A stretch of DNA of 64,000 bases from Tildeniella nuda ZEHNDER 1965/U140 (GTDB lineage Bacteria; Cyanobacteriota; Cyanobacteriia; Leptolyngbyales; Leptolyngbyaceae), in the NCBI GenBank assembly GCA_019358895.1, contig JAHHIG010000007.1, positions 186,001-250,000 of the forward strand, given 5' to 3'. The notes under the pieces are model-generated. The model had not been told where the DNA came from and did no database searches. It saw only the letters and a program-made list of their open reading frames with translations. Shown here piece after piece: positions 38,252 through 45,927 of this stretch; position 1 is the first letter of the stretch; every line of letters starts with the position of its first letter. Position numbers and translations under genes: made by a program.

Positions 38252-39937
38252 TTAAAAAGCAAAGGTTGTGCGAATGACACCAATGACAACATCGTCATTA
38301 CCGCTGTTATGGTCGGGTGCTGTAAGCCAAATAATGCCTGGTGTAATGGCGATGTTGTCGGTCAGTTGGAACTGATAGAAGCCCTCAACGTGCAGTGAGG
38401 TATCCGGGTCTTCCAAGAAGTTCAGGCGACTGCTGGCTCTGGTCACTTTAGGCTCCATGCCTACAATAATGCCTGCGATGCTCCCCTTCCGAAAGAGATC
38501 AGGAAACGCCAGACTGACTGCCCAATTCCAAATATCAACGCTGCCCCTGGTGCCGCTCAGCACATTAGCGGTTGTGTATCCCACGGAGCCATTAATCACA
38601 ATCTTGGGGTTGAGTTGGAACGATGCTTCCAACCCGAATGAATCACTATTGAATGCCTCACCCAGATTGCCGAGATTAGCATTGTTGCTGCCACCACTGC
38701 CATTCGCTGTAAAGTCATTGTTGTAGGCGTGAATGTAGGTCAGCCCGATCGCCAGTGGCTCGAAGGGTCTAAAGGTAAGTTGAGCGATCGCGCCAAACGC
38801 ACCGTTAAAGAGACCACTACCCGCTGCGGGTGATGCCGAATCATTTGCCAAATACCCCAAACTCAGCTCTAGCTTGTCGCTGAACTCATGCTTAATGCCA
38901 ACGCCAGCACCGTTGAGCAGGTAATAGATGGAGTTGCGGGTGCCAAAGTTAGTCAGAGCACCGCTGCCACCATCACCATCGAGAAACGGGTTGATGGTAT
39001 CTGTAAAGTCATCGATCGCACCCGCGTTTGCCTCAAGCACAATAGAGGTCTTTTCGCCTAGCTTGAACTGGTACAGCAGGGCATCAATGCCGACGCTGTT
39101 GTTGGAATCTGCCGCAAGGCGCAAATCGCCTTCGGGTGTGAATGTCGCATTGGAGGAAAAGGGCGCTATGTTACCCGCCTGTAGCCGAACGCGCAGCAAG
39201 TCTTCGCCATTAAAGCTGGTGTCAAAGTTGAGCCGGATGCGATCGCCCAGAATCGTGTTCTTCTGCACCGCATTACCGTTGACCGTATCGCCTACTGCAA
39301 CGCCTGCTAAAGCAAAAATTACCTCACCGTTGAGCTTTGTCGTCGTGGAAAACTGTTGTTTTTCCAACGTGGCTGTGCGGGCTTCTAAGCCATCAACACG
39401 ACCGCGCAAGGTCACTAATTCGGCTGCGAAGTCTTCCTGCAGCTTCTGCAAAATTGCCAGGTCTTCTTTTTTCACCAAATCAGCCGTGCCTGCGGCAATG
39501 AGTTCATTCACGCGATCGAGGCACGCATTCAGACCAGCCGCAAATTCATAGCGCGTTGTCGCCCGATTGCCCCGAAAGGTTTTGTCAGGATAACCTACAA
39601 TGCAGCCATAACGTTCAACCAGCGATTGTAATGCCTGAAATGCCCAATCGGTCGGTTTTACATCCGTTAGCTGAGACACCGACGTTACCTGGGCAACCGC
39701 ATCATCAGACTCATCGATCGCCTCTGGCTCTACTATCTGGGAGCGATCGATGGCGTTAGAGGCAGGCTGACTGGGCGCGATCGCCACCTTACGAGTCGTT
39801 AAAATTATCTGAGTCGCGTGTTCCTCAGACGGCTGCGTATTGGGTACTGGTTGAGGCGCTTGCGCCGCTGCCGCTACCACAGCAGCACCGAGAAGCACTG
39901 GGCTAAACAGCAGAGAATGAACAAACTGTTTGAACAT
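38252..39937 (-). CDS. SLH-OprB type outer-membrane porin, probable iron-uptake porin
   Basis: The 561-residue protein has a signal peptide (SLLFSPVLLGAAVVAAAAQA), an SLH domain (TDVKPTDWAFQALQSLVERYGCIVGYPDKTFRGNRATTRYEFAAGLNACLDRVNELI, about 90-147) that would bind cell-wall polymer, a short coiled coil (about 155-195) and an OprB-type beta-barrel to the C-terminal aromatic strand (VVIGVIRTTFAF). This is the usual architecture of cyanobacterial porins, several of which carry inorganic ions and iron. A good Fur-box match lies about 115-135 bases upstream of the start, supporting iron-responsive expression. A scar of a second copy follows the gene. Confidence 0.92.
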   Translation of the reverse strand: MFKQFVHSLLFSPVLLGAAVVAAAAQAPQPVPNTQPSEEHATQIILTTRKVAIAPSQPASNAIDRSQIVEPEAIDESDDAVAQVTSVSQLTDVKPTDWAFQALQSLVERYGCIVGYPDKTFRGNRATTRYEFAAGLNACLDRVNELIAAGTADLVKKEDLAILQKLQEDFAAELVTLRGRVDGLEARTATLEKQQFSTTTKLNGEVIFALAGVAVGDTVNGNAVQKNTILGDRIRLNFDTSFNGEDLLRVRLQAGNIAPFSSNATFTPEGDLRLAADSNNSVGIDALLYQFKLGEKTSIVLEANAGAIDDFTDTINPFLDGDGGSGALTNFGTRNSIYYLLNGAGVGIKHEFSDKLELSLGYLANDSASPAAGSGLFNGAFGAIAQLTFRPFEPLAIGLTYIHAYNNDFTANGSGGSNNANLGNLGEAFNSDSFGLEASFQLNPKIVINGSVGYTTANVLSGTRGSVDIWNWAVSLAFPDLFRKGSIAGIIVGMEPKVTRASSRLNFLEDPDTSLHVEGFYQFQLTDNIAITPGIIWLTAPDHNSGNDDVVIGVIRTTFAF

Positions 39938-40052
39938 GAAAACGATTCCTCACACATGATCTAAAGAACGCGCCAACAAGCCCCACGCAGGCTACCGCAT
40001 GAAACCTCAGCGTTTGCCAATCAAGCTTCAATGAACTGAATGACCTGAACAC

Positions 40053-40071
40053 GAGAACGATTATCATTCTT
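40053..40071. promoter_or_regulatory. Fur-box-like operator upstream of the porin
   Basis: GAGAACGATTATCATTCTT, read on the complementary strand, matches the classical 19-base Fur consensus at 15 of 19 positions by my alignment. It lies 116-134 bases before the porin ATG. It suggests repression by iron-loaded Fur. The transcription start is unknown. Confidence 0.6.
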
Positions 40072-40270
40072 TTCGAGACTAAAGTCTACCCGAAAACAGA
40101 CTAAGGCGTATGCGTTTCGTCCGCTATGCCCCCCTCCCCCTTCCTGCAAGCTGCTTAGCTAGGAATCGAGGGTGTTGAAATCAAACCGCCTGTTACTTTG
40201 GGTGCGTTAAGAATGAAATGACCACCGCTCATAGGGGAAGAGCCGATACACGGCAGATCTGACGATAGAA

Positions 40271-40300
40271 GATCATTATCTAAATGACAATGATTAGCAA
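40271..40300. promoter_or_regulatory. Second, weaker Fur-like site
   Basis: GATCATTATC followed at once by TAAATGACAATGATTAGC. Each half matches the Fur consensus at about 12-13 of 19 positions. It is 334-363 bases before the porin start, so it could be a distal site or serve a longer leader. The remaining sequence of 40072-40483 shows no gene. Confidence 0.35.
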
Positions 40301-40483
40301 CAAGTATTTTTAGCTTTTACAGGATGCGTTTGTCAAGCCTTATTGCAAGTATGTTGCAATAGTCTATTGCAATAGCCTGCTCGTTCAAGCCGTTGCCGTT
40401 TCCAGACGTATGCCTTTTATCTATGGTTTCATGATGGATGAACCAGTTCCCAATTATTTTGATGGTTCTGGAGACGGTTCAGA

Positions 40484-40567
40484 ATCAGCTATCAGCTATC
40501 AGCTATCAGCTATCAGCTATCAGCTTTTTCTGACGGCTGACCGCTGACCGCTGACGGCTGACCGCTC
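40484..40567. repeat. Heptamer (STRR) repeat with complementary halves
   Basis: About five CAGCTAT units, then TTTTTCT, then about five GACGGCT/GACCGCT units, ending next to the stop codon of the histidine-phosphatase gene. The TCAGC of the first block can pair with GCTGA of the second to form a hairpin, which on the minus-strand transcript could act as a 3' structure. Confidence 0.75.
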
Positions 40568-41206
40568 TTATGTGCCTTCTAGAGAGCGAAGTTCCTCATC
40601 CATATAGGAGCGATCGCCCAGAACTTCCAGGAGCGGACCCCGATCGCGAAATTTGACGATGCTGACAGACCCTGCAAGGGTGTTGATACGATCGCGGTAG
40701 CGTCCCAGCTCGATTCCCAATAAGCCACACAGAATAATCCGAATCGTGGCTTTGTGCGAAACAACCAGCACATTCCCAGACTTATGTTTCTGCTCGATTT
40801 CAGCGACAACCGATGAGGCGCGACTGGCAATCTGCACGGATGTTTCGCCGCCTGTAGGTGCGTTCCAGGCAGGTTCCGCTAACCAGCGAACGTAGTCGGT
40901 GGCGTAGTGTTCTTGCACATACTCCTGCGTCAGTCCTTCCCATTCACCGTAGCGAATTTCTTTGAGTCCGTCGCGCAGTTGCATTTCTAGCCCGATGGCA
41001 TCGCACAGAGGTTTAGCAGTGGCGATCGTGCGTTTCATGGGGCTAACGTAGGCGGCAGTCCAGGCGATCGCTTGGTGAGCAACCGCAAATGCCTCAGCCA
41101 TTTTGAGACCATTCTCTGTGAGATCAGCATCCAAATCGCCACAGTAGCCACCAGAGAGGCTGTAGGTGGTTTCGCCATGCCGCATAAAATATAGCGTTAG
41201 GCTCAT
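40568..41206 (-). CDS. Histidine phosphatase family protein (phosphoglycerate-mutase-like)
   Basis: The 212-residue product has the catalytic RHG motif (LYFMRHGETTYS, phosphorylated His at about residue 10), the Arg of the SPMKRTIATA block, the Glu in LKEIRYGEWEGLTQEY and the second His in VLVVSHKATIRIILCGLLG. It is a phosphohydrolase or cofactor-dependent mutase; cyanobacteria have several and the substrate is unclear. Its ATG overlaps the stop of the upstream hypothetical gene by 4 bases, so the two are translationally coupled. Confidence 0.92.
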   Translation of the reverse strand: MSLTLYFMRHGETTYSLSGGYCGDLDADLTENGLKMAEAFAVAHQAIAWTAAYVSPMKRTIATAKPLCDAIGLEMQLRDGLKEIRYGEWEGLTQEYVQEHYATDYVRWLAEPAWNAPTGGETSVQIASRASSVVAEIEQKHKSGNVLVVSHKATIRIILCGLLGIELGRYRDRINTLAGSVSIVKFRDRGPLLEVLGDRSYMDEELRSLEGT

Positions 41207-41538
41207 GAGACTTTTTCGGTGTCCTGCTCGTAGTGCATTTTGTAAACCGGATTGTCGAGTCCCAGTTCGTTCATGACGTTGCGGGCGTGGAGGATGCGAT
41301 CGGCGATCGACAGCGAATCGCTCAGCACACCAAACAGCGAAATCTCTGCCTCCACTTTACGGATTTCTTGCAGCAGATTTTGTTCGGTTGCGCCCTCAGC
41401 CGCGTGCAACTCGCTCATCAGCTTACTGCGCTCGATTTTGTAGTGAGAGTGAGAGTTCTCAAAGTAGTCGTGGAGTTGGGTCACGAGGGACGCAACAGAT
41501 TGATGATCGACTAAAAAGCGTGGGTCTTTGGTTTCCAT
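41203..41538 (-). CDS. Hypothetical helical protein, coupled to the phosphatase gene
   Basis: I place the start at ATG 41538 (METKDPRFLVDHQ). The 26 codons upstream in the same frame translate a heptamer-like repeat (SVQRSALSVQ) and poly-Ser/Pro sequence, so they are unlikely to be real. The 111-residue product is charged and mostly helical (YKIERSKLMSELHAAEGATEQNLLQEIRKVEAEISLFG). No family was recognised. It shares a 4-base ATGA overlap with the histidine-phosphatase gene, implying joint translation. Confidence 0.75.
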   Translation of the reverse strand: METKDPRFLVDHQSVASLVTQLHDYFENSHSHYKIERSKLMSELHAAEGATEQNLLQEIRKVEAEISLFGVLSDSLSIADRILHARNVMNELGLDNPVYKMHYEQDTEKVS

Positions 41539-41567
41539 TGAGGGTGAGGAGTGAGGAGTAAGGGGTG

Positions 41568-41618
41568 AGGAGTCAAGAGAAAGCTGAACGCTGAGGGCTG
41601 AACGCTGAACGCTCAATT
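41568..41618. repeat. Degenerate heptamer repeat
   Basis: Units of GCTGAAC/GCTGAGG after a GAGGAGTAAGGGG stretch, between glgP and the hypothetical gene. It belongs to the same heptamer class as the other loci. Confidence 0.5.
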
Positions 41619-41643
41619 ACTCAACTTTCTCCAAACCGATCGC

Positions 41644-44178
41644 TTAATCTAAGCCTGCGCCTGCCTGGACGTACTCTTTAAGCTCGATCGCAACGGGTTT
41701 GACGTGCCAGATATCTTCGCAGTATTCACGAATGGAGCGATCGGACGAAAATTTGCCCATGCGAACCGAGTTGAGAATCGACAGCCGTGTCCAGTTATCC
41801 TGGTCACGATACGCCTGACTGACGCGATCCTGGCAGTCGATGTAAGCCTGATAGTCTGCCATCAGCAGGTAATCATCTTTATACAGCAGCGTGTTCACCA
41901 ACGCGTTAAACAAATTAGTGTCGCCATTCGAGAAACCACCGGAGGCAATCAGATCCATAGCGGCTTTTAGCTCTGGGTTGCTGTCGTAGTATTGCCAGGG
42001 GTTGTAGCCTTTGGCTTTAAGCGCGTAGACTTCGGGTGTGGTGAGACCAAACAAGAAGAAGTTATCAGCTCCGACTTCTTCACGGATTTCGACATTGGCA
42101 CCGTCGAGTGTGCCGATCGTGAGTGAGCCATTCATTGAGAATTTCATGTTCCCGGTACCAGAGGCTTCTTTGCCTGCCAGCGAAATCTGTTCAGAGAGGT
42201 CGGCAGCAGGATAGACGCGCTGGGCAAATTTGACGTTGTAGTCTTTGAGGAACACTACTTTGAGACGATCGCGCACATCGGGATCGTTGTTCACCACATC
42301 GCCGACCGAGTTGATGAGCTTAATGATCAGCTTCGCCATGTAGTAGCCAGGAGCCGCTTTGCCGCCAAAGATGAATGTGCGGGGCGTAATCTCTACATCA
42401 GGATTGGCTTTAATGCGGTTATACAGCGTAATGATGTGAAGCACATCCAGATGCTGCCGCTTGTATTCGTGAATGCGCTTTGCCTGGATATCAAAGAGAG
42501 ACGTAGGATCAACGTCAACGCCATTAATCTGCTTGATGTAGTCGGCAAGATCTTGCTTAATCTCCAGCTTGATCTGCCGCCACTGCTGGCGAAACTCGGC
42601 ATCGTCCACAAACGTTTCCAGCTTGCGGAGTTCATCCAGGTGCTTGATCCAGCCGTCGCCAATTTTGCTGTTGATGAGGTTGGTCAGACGAGGATTGCTC
42701 AACACCATGAAGCGACGCGGGGTGACACCGTTCGTCTTGTTGCTGAACTTTTCGGGGTATAGCTCGTAGAAATCGCGGAGCACGTCTTGCTTCAGGAGTT
42801 CGCTGTGCAGCGCGGCAACACCGTTGATGGCGTGGCTGCCCACACAGGCGAGATGCGCCATGCGGACGTAGCGTTCGCCTGCTTCGTCGATGAGCGACAT
42901 ACGGTTGAGCCGATCGCTATCACCAGGAAACTTCTGGCGAATCTCTTCCAGGAAGCGATCGTTGATTTGATAGATGATTTCGAGATGGCGTGGCAAGAGT
43001 GCGCTGAAGAGAGGCAACCCCCAGCGTTCTAGTGCCTCTGGCAGCAGCGTGTGATTGGTGTAGGAGAGTGTTTTCTGGGTAATGTGCCATGCGGCATCCC
43101 ACTCGATCGCGTGCTCGTCCAGCAGCAGACGCATGAGTTCGGCAACGGCGATCGCGGGGTGCGTGTCATTCAACTGAATCGCAAACTTCTCGTGAAATTG
43201 GTCGAGCGAGATGCCCTGACGGGTGAGGATCAAGATCATGTCCTGCAAAGAGCACGACACAAAGAAGATCTGTTGCCCCAGACGCAGCTTCTTGCCCTGA
43301 AAGGACTCGTCGTTTGGATAGAGCACCTTCGTCAACGTTTCCGAAACCGTCTTTTGCTGCACCGCACGGAAGTAATCGCCAGAGTTAAAGGCAGCAAAGT
43401 CAAACGATTCAGCCGCAGCCGCACTCCAAAGCCTCAGCGTTGTGGCTGTATTCGTCTTGTAGCCCAGAATTGGCGTGTCGTAGGGAATGCCCATCACGAG
43501 TTCATTGGGTACCCAGCGGACGCGATCGCGTCCCGCTTCGTCGGTGTAGGCTTCGGTGTGACCGCCCAGCTTCACTTCGACTGCCCATTCGGGACGAGCG
43601 ATTTCCCAGGGGTTGCCATAGCGCAGCCATTTGTCAGTGCTTTCAAACTGCCAGCCATCGCGGATATCCTGGTCAAAAATACCAAACTCATAGCGAATGC
43701 CATAGCCGATCGAGGGAATGTCGAGCGTTGCCATGGAGTCGAGATAACAGGCAGCCAGACGACCTAAGCCACCGTTGCCCAACCCAGGCTCTTCTTCTTG
43801 CTGTAGGAGTGCGTCAAAGTCTAGACCGAGTTCGCCGATCGCCTGTTTTACCTCGTCGTAGATGCCCAGGCTGATCAGGTTATTGCCCAAATGAGGACCC
43901 ATGAGGAACTCGGCAGAAAGGTAGGCAACGGTGCGGGAAGACTGCTCGGTGTAGGTTTCGGCAGTGGTGAGCCAGCGTCGGAGCAAGCGATCGCGCACGG
44001 TATACGCCAGCGCCATGTAGTAATCGTTTTGGGTGGCAATCTTGGCAAACTTGCCCTGAATGTAGAAGAGGTTGTCCTGAAAGGCGCGTTTCAGTGTTTC
44101 AACGCTCAGCCCGGTACGGTCGTCTTCAACGACGATTGTTGGTACGCATTCGATGGGTTGATTGGGCGCGGTCTGCAT
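41644..44178 (-). CDS. glgP: Glycogen phosphorylase
   Basis: The 844-residue GT35 enzyme releases glucose 1-phosphate from glycogen by phosphorolysis with pyridoxal phosphate. The N-terminal part has YLSAEFLMGPHLGNNLISLGIYDE and LGNGGLGRLAACYLDSMATLDIPSIGYGIRYEFGIFDQ. The PLP-lysine block is EASGTGNMKFSMNGSLTIGTLDGANVEI (Lys near residue 677). Length is normal for bacterial enzymes. It mobilises stored glycogen, for example in darkness. Monocistronic, with about 540 bases of intergenic DNA upstream. Confidence 0.98.
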   Translation of the reverse strand: MQTAPNQPIECVPTIVVEDDRTGLSVETLKRAFQDNLFYIQGKFAKIATQNDYYMALAYTVRDRLLRRWLTTAETYTEQSSRTVAYLSAEFLMGPHLGNNLISLGIYDEVKQAIGELGLDFDALLQQEEEPGLGNGGLGRLAACYLDSMATLDIPSIGYGIRYEFGIFDQDIRDGWQFESTDKWLRYGNPWEIARPEWAVEVKLGGHTEAYTDEAGRDRVRWVPNELVMGIPYDTPILGYKTNTATTLRLWSAAAAESFDFAAFNSGDYFRAVQQKTVSETLTKVLYPNDESFQGKKLRLGQQIFFVSCSLQDMILILTRQGISLDQFHEKFAIQLNDTHPAIAVAELMRLLLDEHAIEWDAAWHITQKTLSYTNHTLLPEALERWGLPLFSALLPRHLEIIYQINDRFLEEIRQKFPGDSDRLNRMSLIDEAGERYVRMAHLACVGSHAINGVAALHSELLKQDVLRDFYELYPEKFSNKTNGVTPRRFMVLSNPRLTNLINSKIGDGWIKHLDELRKLETFVDDAEFRQQWRQIKLEIKQDLADYIKQINGVDVDPTSLFDIQAKRIHEYKRQHLDVLHIITLYNRIKANPDVEITPRTFIFGGKAAPGYYMAKLIIKLINSVGDVVNNDPDVRDRLKVVFLKDYNVKFAQRVYPAADLSEQISLAGKEASGTGNMKFSMNGSLTIGTLDGANVEIREEVGADNFFLFGLTTPEVYALKAKGYNPWQYYDSNPELKAAMDLIASGGFSNGDTNLFNALVNTLLYKDDYLLMADYQAYIDCQDRVSQAYRDQDNWTRLSILNSVRMGKFSSDRSIREYCEDIWHVKPVAIELKEYVQAGAGLD

Positions 44179-44755
44179 GGTTTAAGTCCTTTCAGTATCT
44201 ACACGTCAGCCAGGTAAAGTACGGCTCCTAGCACTGCTCCAGGGTTAGTCTCTTATCGTAAGGGCATCGGCAGCAATTTTTGCCTTAAGGTTTCCTCAAT
44301 AAGCATCTAAGACGGATGCAGTGGTATTGGTGCCGTCATCAACGAGGCATTCGGGGTGGCATCGCGTGGTTTCAACGGTGCGATCGCCCAAAACCTCTCG
44401 ATCGCTGCGACAACTATTGTGATGTCCCACCGTTGCTCAAGTAAAGCCTTTGCCATCGATTCGTCCTCATCCGCTCTCTCTCTAGTTGGCGTGGTTTGAG
44501 TTTGCTACATGCTACGCACAGGGTACATTATTGCACTTGCGATTGGGTCGCTCCAGCGATCGCAGTGAGATATTTCATCAGGGGAGATTAGCATCCATAC
44601 ACGTGAGCCTACTGTTTTCCTGGCTACTGACCAGGCGTTGAATGCTAAGAGCTTTCTTAAGGTTTGGGTAAGGAGGCAACGTGCTGCTGGCTGCAAGTGT
44701 TAGCTGAAAGAGGGGAATGCTAAAGCAATTACCCTTTATAAAGGAGAAACCAACC
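44179..44755. other. Long divergent intergenic region
   Basis: 577 bases between the glgP start and the hypothetical gene at 44756; both promoters must be here. A minus-strand frame around 44305-44480 (MAKALLEQRWDITIVVAAIERFW...) runs about 49 codons but resembles nothing known, so it is not called. No RNA gene was recognised. Confidence 0.3.
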
Positions 44756-45229
44756 ATGTCAACCGCTCCCATTAGCGCAGCGCTGACCGCTACCGATCGC
44801 GCCGCCGTGATGAATGCGATTACCACCATTAAAGAAACACTCCCGTTCCTGATCGATTTGTCAGTAGACGAACGCAAAGCGCTGCCCAAGATGGGCGATA
44901 AGAGCCGAGCGTTTGTCAGCAAGGCGCTGGAAGTTGCTACGCAGAACCCCGACTTTTTGCCGCGATCGTTTGACCTTGATGAAATGCGGAAGGACGTACA
45001 GTTGTTTGAGGCAATGTACCCCATTGTGGTGGCGATGGCGCAGCTTCAGGAATTGCTGGACGATACCTACGTGACGGTGGGCAGTGAAGCCTATGCCGCC
45101 GCGCTCCAGGTGTATACCTACGCGAAGGCAAGTGGACAGGGCGCAGGGCTGGACTCAGTAGTGGATGAATTGGGGCAACGGTTTGCGCGCAAAGCGAAAA
45201 AGACCAAGCCTCAACCGTCAGCGGTGTAA
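44756..45229 (+). CDS. Conserved-looking hypothetical protein
   Basis: The start is ATG 44756 (MSTAPISAALTATDRAAV), preceded by a good AGGAG Shine-Dalgarno. The longer in-frame version from 44717 lacks one. The 157-residue, soluble, helical product contains MNAITTIKETLPFLIDLSVDERKALPKMGDKSRAFVSKALEVATQNPDFLPRSFD and FEAMYPIVVAMAQLQELLDDTYVTVGSEAYAAALQVYTYAKASG. Proteins of this type occur in several phyla as uncharacterised small helical proteins, to my recollection. The lysine-rich tail (RKAKKTKPQPSAV) is presumably disordered. Function unknown. Confidence 0.8.
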   Translation: MSTAPISAALTATDRAAVMNAITTIKETLPFLIDLSVDERKALPKMGDKSRAFVSKALEVATQNPDFLPRSFDLDEMRKDVQLFEAMYPIVVAMAQLQELLDDTYVTVGSEAYAAALQVYTYAKASGQGAGLDSVVDELGQRFARKAKKTKPQPSAV

Positions 45230-45258
45230 GGTTTAACACGGCGATTTCGGTTTGCAGT

Positions 45259-45540
45259 GAGAACGTTCTCGTTTAAAGCGGGAACGTTTTTGTTTGCAGT
45301 GAGAACGTTCCTGTTTCAAGTTGGAACACTCCTGTTTCAAGTTGGAACACTCCTGTTTCAAGTTGGAACACTCCTGTTTCAAGTCGGAACACTCCTGTTT
45401 CAAGTCGGAACCTTTCGGTTTCAGGTGAGAATGTTCCTGTTTGAAATAGAAACGATGCTGTTTGAAGTAAGAACGATTCCTTCGGAAAGCTTCGCTAACG
45501 CAGTTAAAACAGAAACGATGCTGTTTAAAGTAGAAACAAG
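45259..45540. repeat. 21-base tandem repeat array
   Basis: About ten units of roughly GGAACACTCCTGTTTCAAGTT between 45259 and 45470. The middle five are nearly identical, and degenerate units continue to 45540. Because 21 is a multiple of 3 the array is open in several frames (plus strand FQVGTLL, minus strand LKQECSN). I regard it as non-coding repeat DNA, although a repeat-encoded peptide cannot be excluded. Confidence 0.7.
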
Positions 45541-45615
45541 TTGCTTTGGCGACTGGAAGTCGCAGCTACAGAGACAAAGCCTGCCGCCGCAGGCTCGGAT
45601 GTTCACTATTTGAGT

Positions 45616-45694
45616 GAGTCCGCGACGGCGGACTTCGTTGTTGTAGTCGCGGTTTTAACCGCCAGACACTTCTCAGACAACTTCTAACACCGCT
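45616..45694. repeat. Interspersed repeat, copy 2 (partner at 915-993)
   Basis: Shares GTAGTCGCGGTTTTAAC and the diverged tail TCTAACACCGCT with the copy at the 3' end of the RND pump gene. It lies between the 21-base array and a MITE. Confidence 0.5.
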
Positions 45695-45720
45695 CAACCG
45701 TGACTCATCGAGCAAATCGC

Positions 45721-45848
45721 TAGGGGCTGTCATCAATTACACTACACATAACTTGCAGCAAGGGTTCCAGCCCCTAGACTGGTGTGTTGGGGCAGGCGCG
45801 ATCAGGCTGATACTGCCAGGTTTTGGAGCTAATTGATGACGCGCCCTA
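45721..45848. mobile_element. MITE-like element family C, copy 2 (128 bp including TA)
   Basis: The ends TAGGGGCTGTCATCAATTA and TAATTGATGACGCGCCCTA are inverted repeats matching at about 15-16 of 19 positions. The length is identical to the copy at 35951-36078. The interior shares AAGGGTTCCA and GTGTGTTGGGGC words with that copy. It sits 80 bases before the ATPase gene and could affect its promoter. Confidence 0.78.
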
Positions 45849-45927
45849 AACCAATGAACCTCCAACGTGAGGTCTTGAGTAACGAAAGCTGCTATAAGTG
45901 CAAGTAGCAACGAGGTATGGCTAACCC

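Noticed and set aside
41539-41616. N-terminal extension of the hypothetical gene at 41203-41538
   Set aside because: The 26 codons translate a degenerate heptamer repeat (SVQRSALSVQ) and Ser/Pro-rich sequence. The internal ATG is a better start.
43051-43767. 238-codon plus-strand frame
   Set aside because: It is antisense to glgP with no recognisable domain.
45257-45613. 118-codon frame through the 21-base repeats
   Set aside because: The period being a multiple of three keeps several frames open on both strands. No ribosome binding site or domain was seen, so the array is listed as a repeat.
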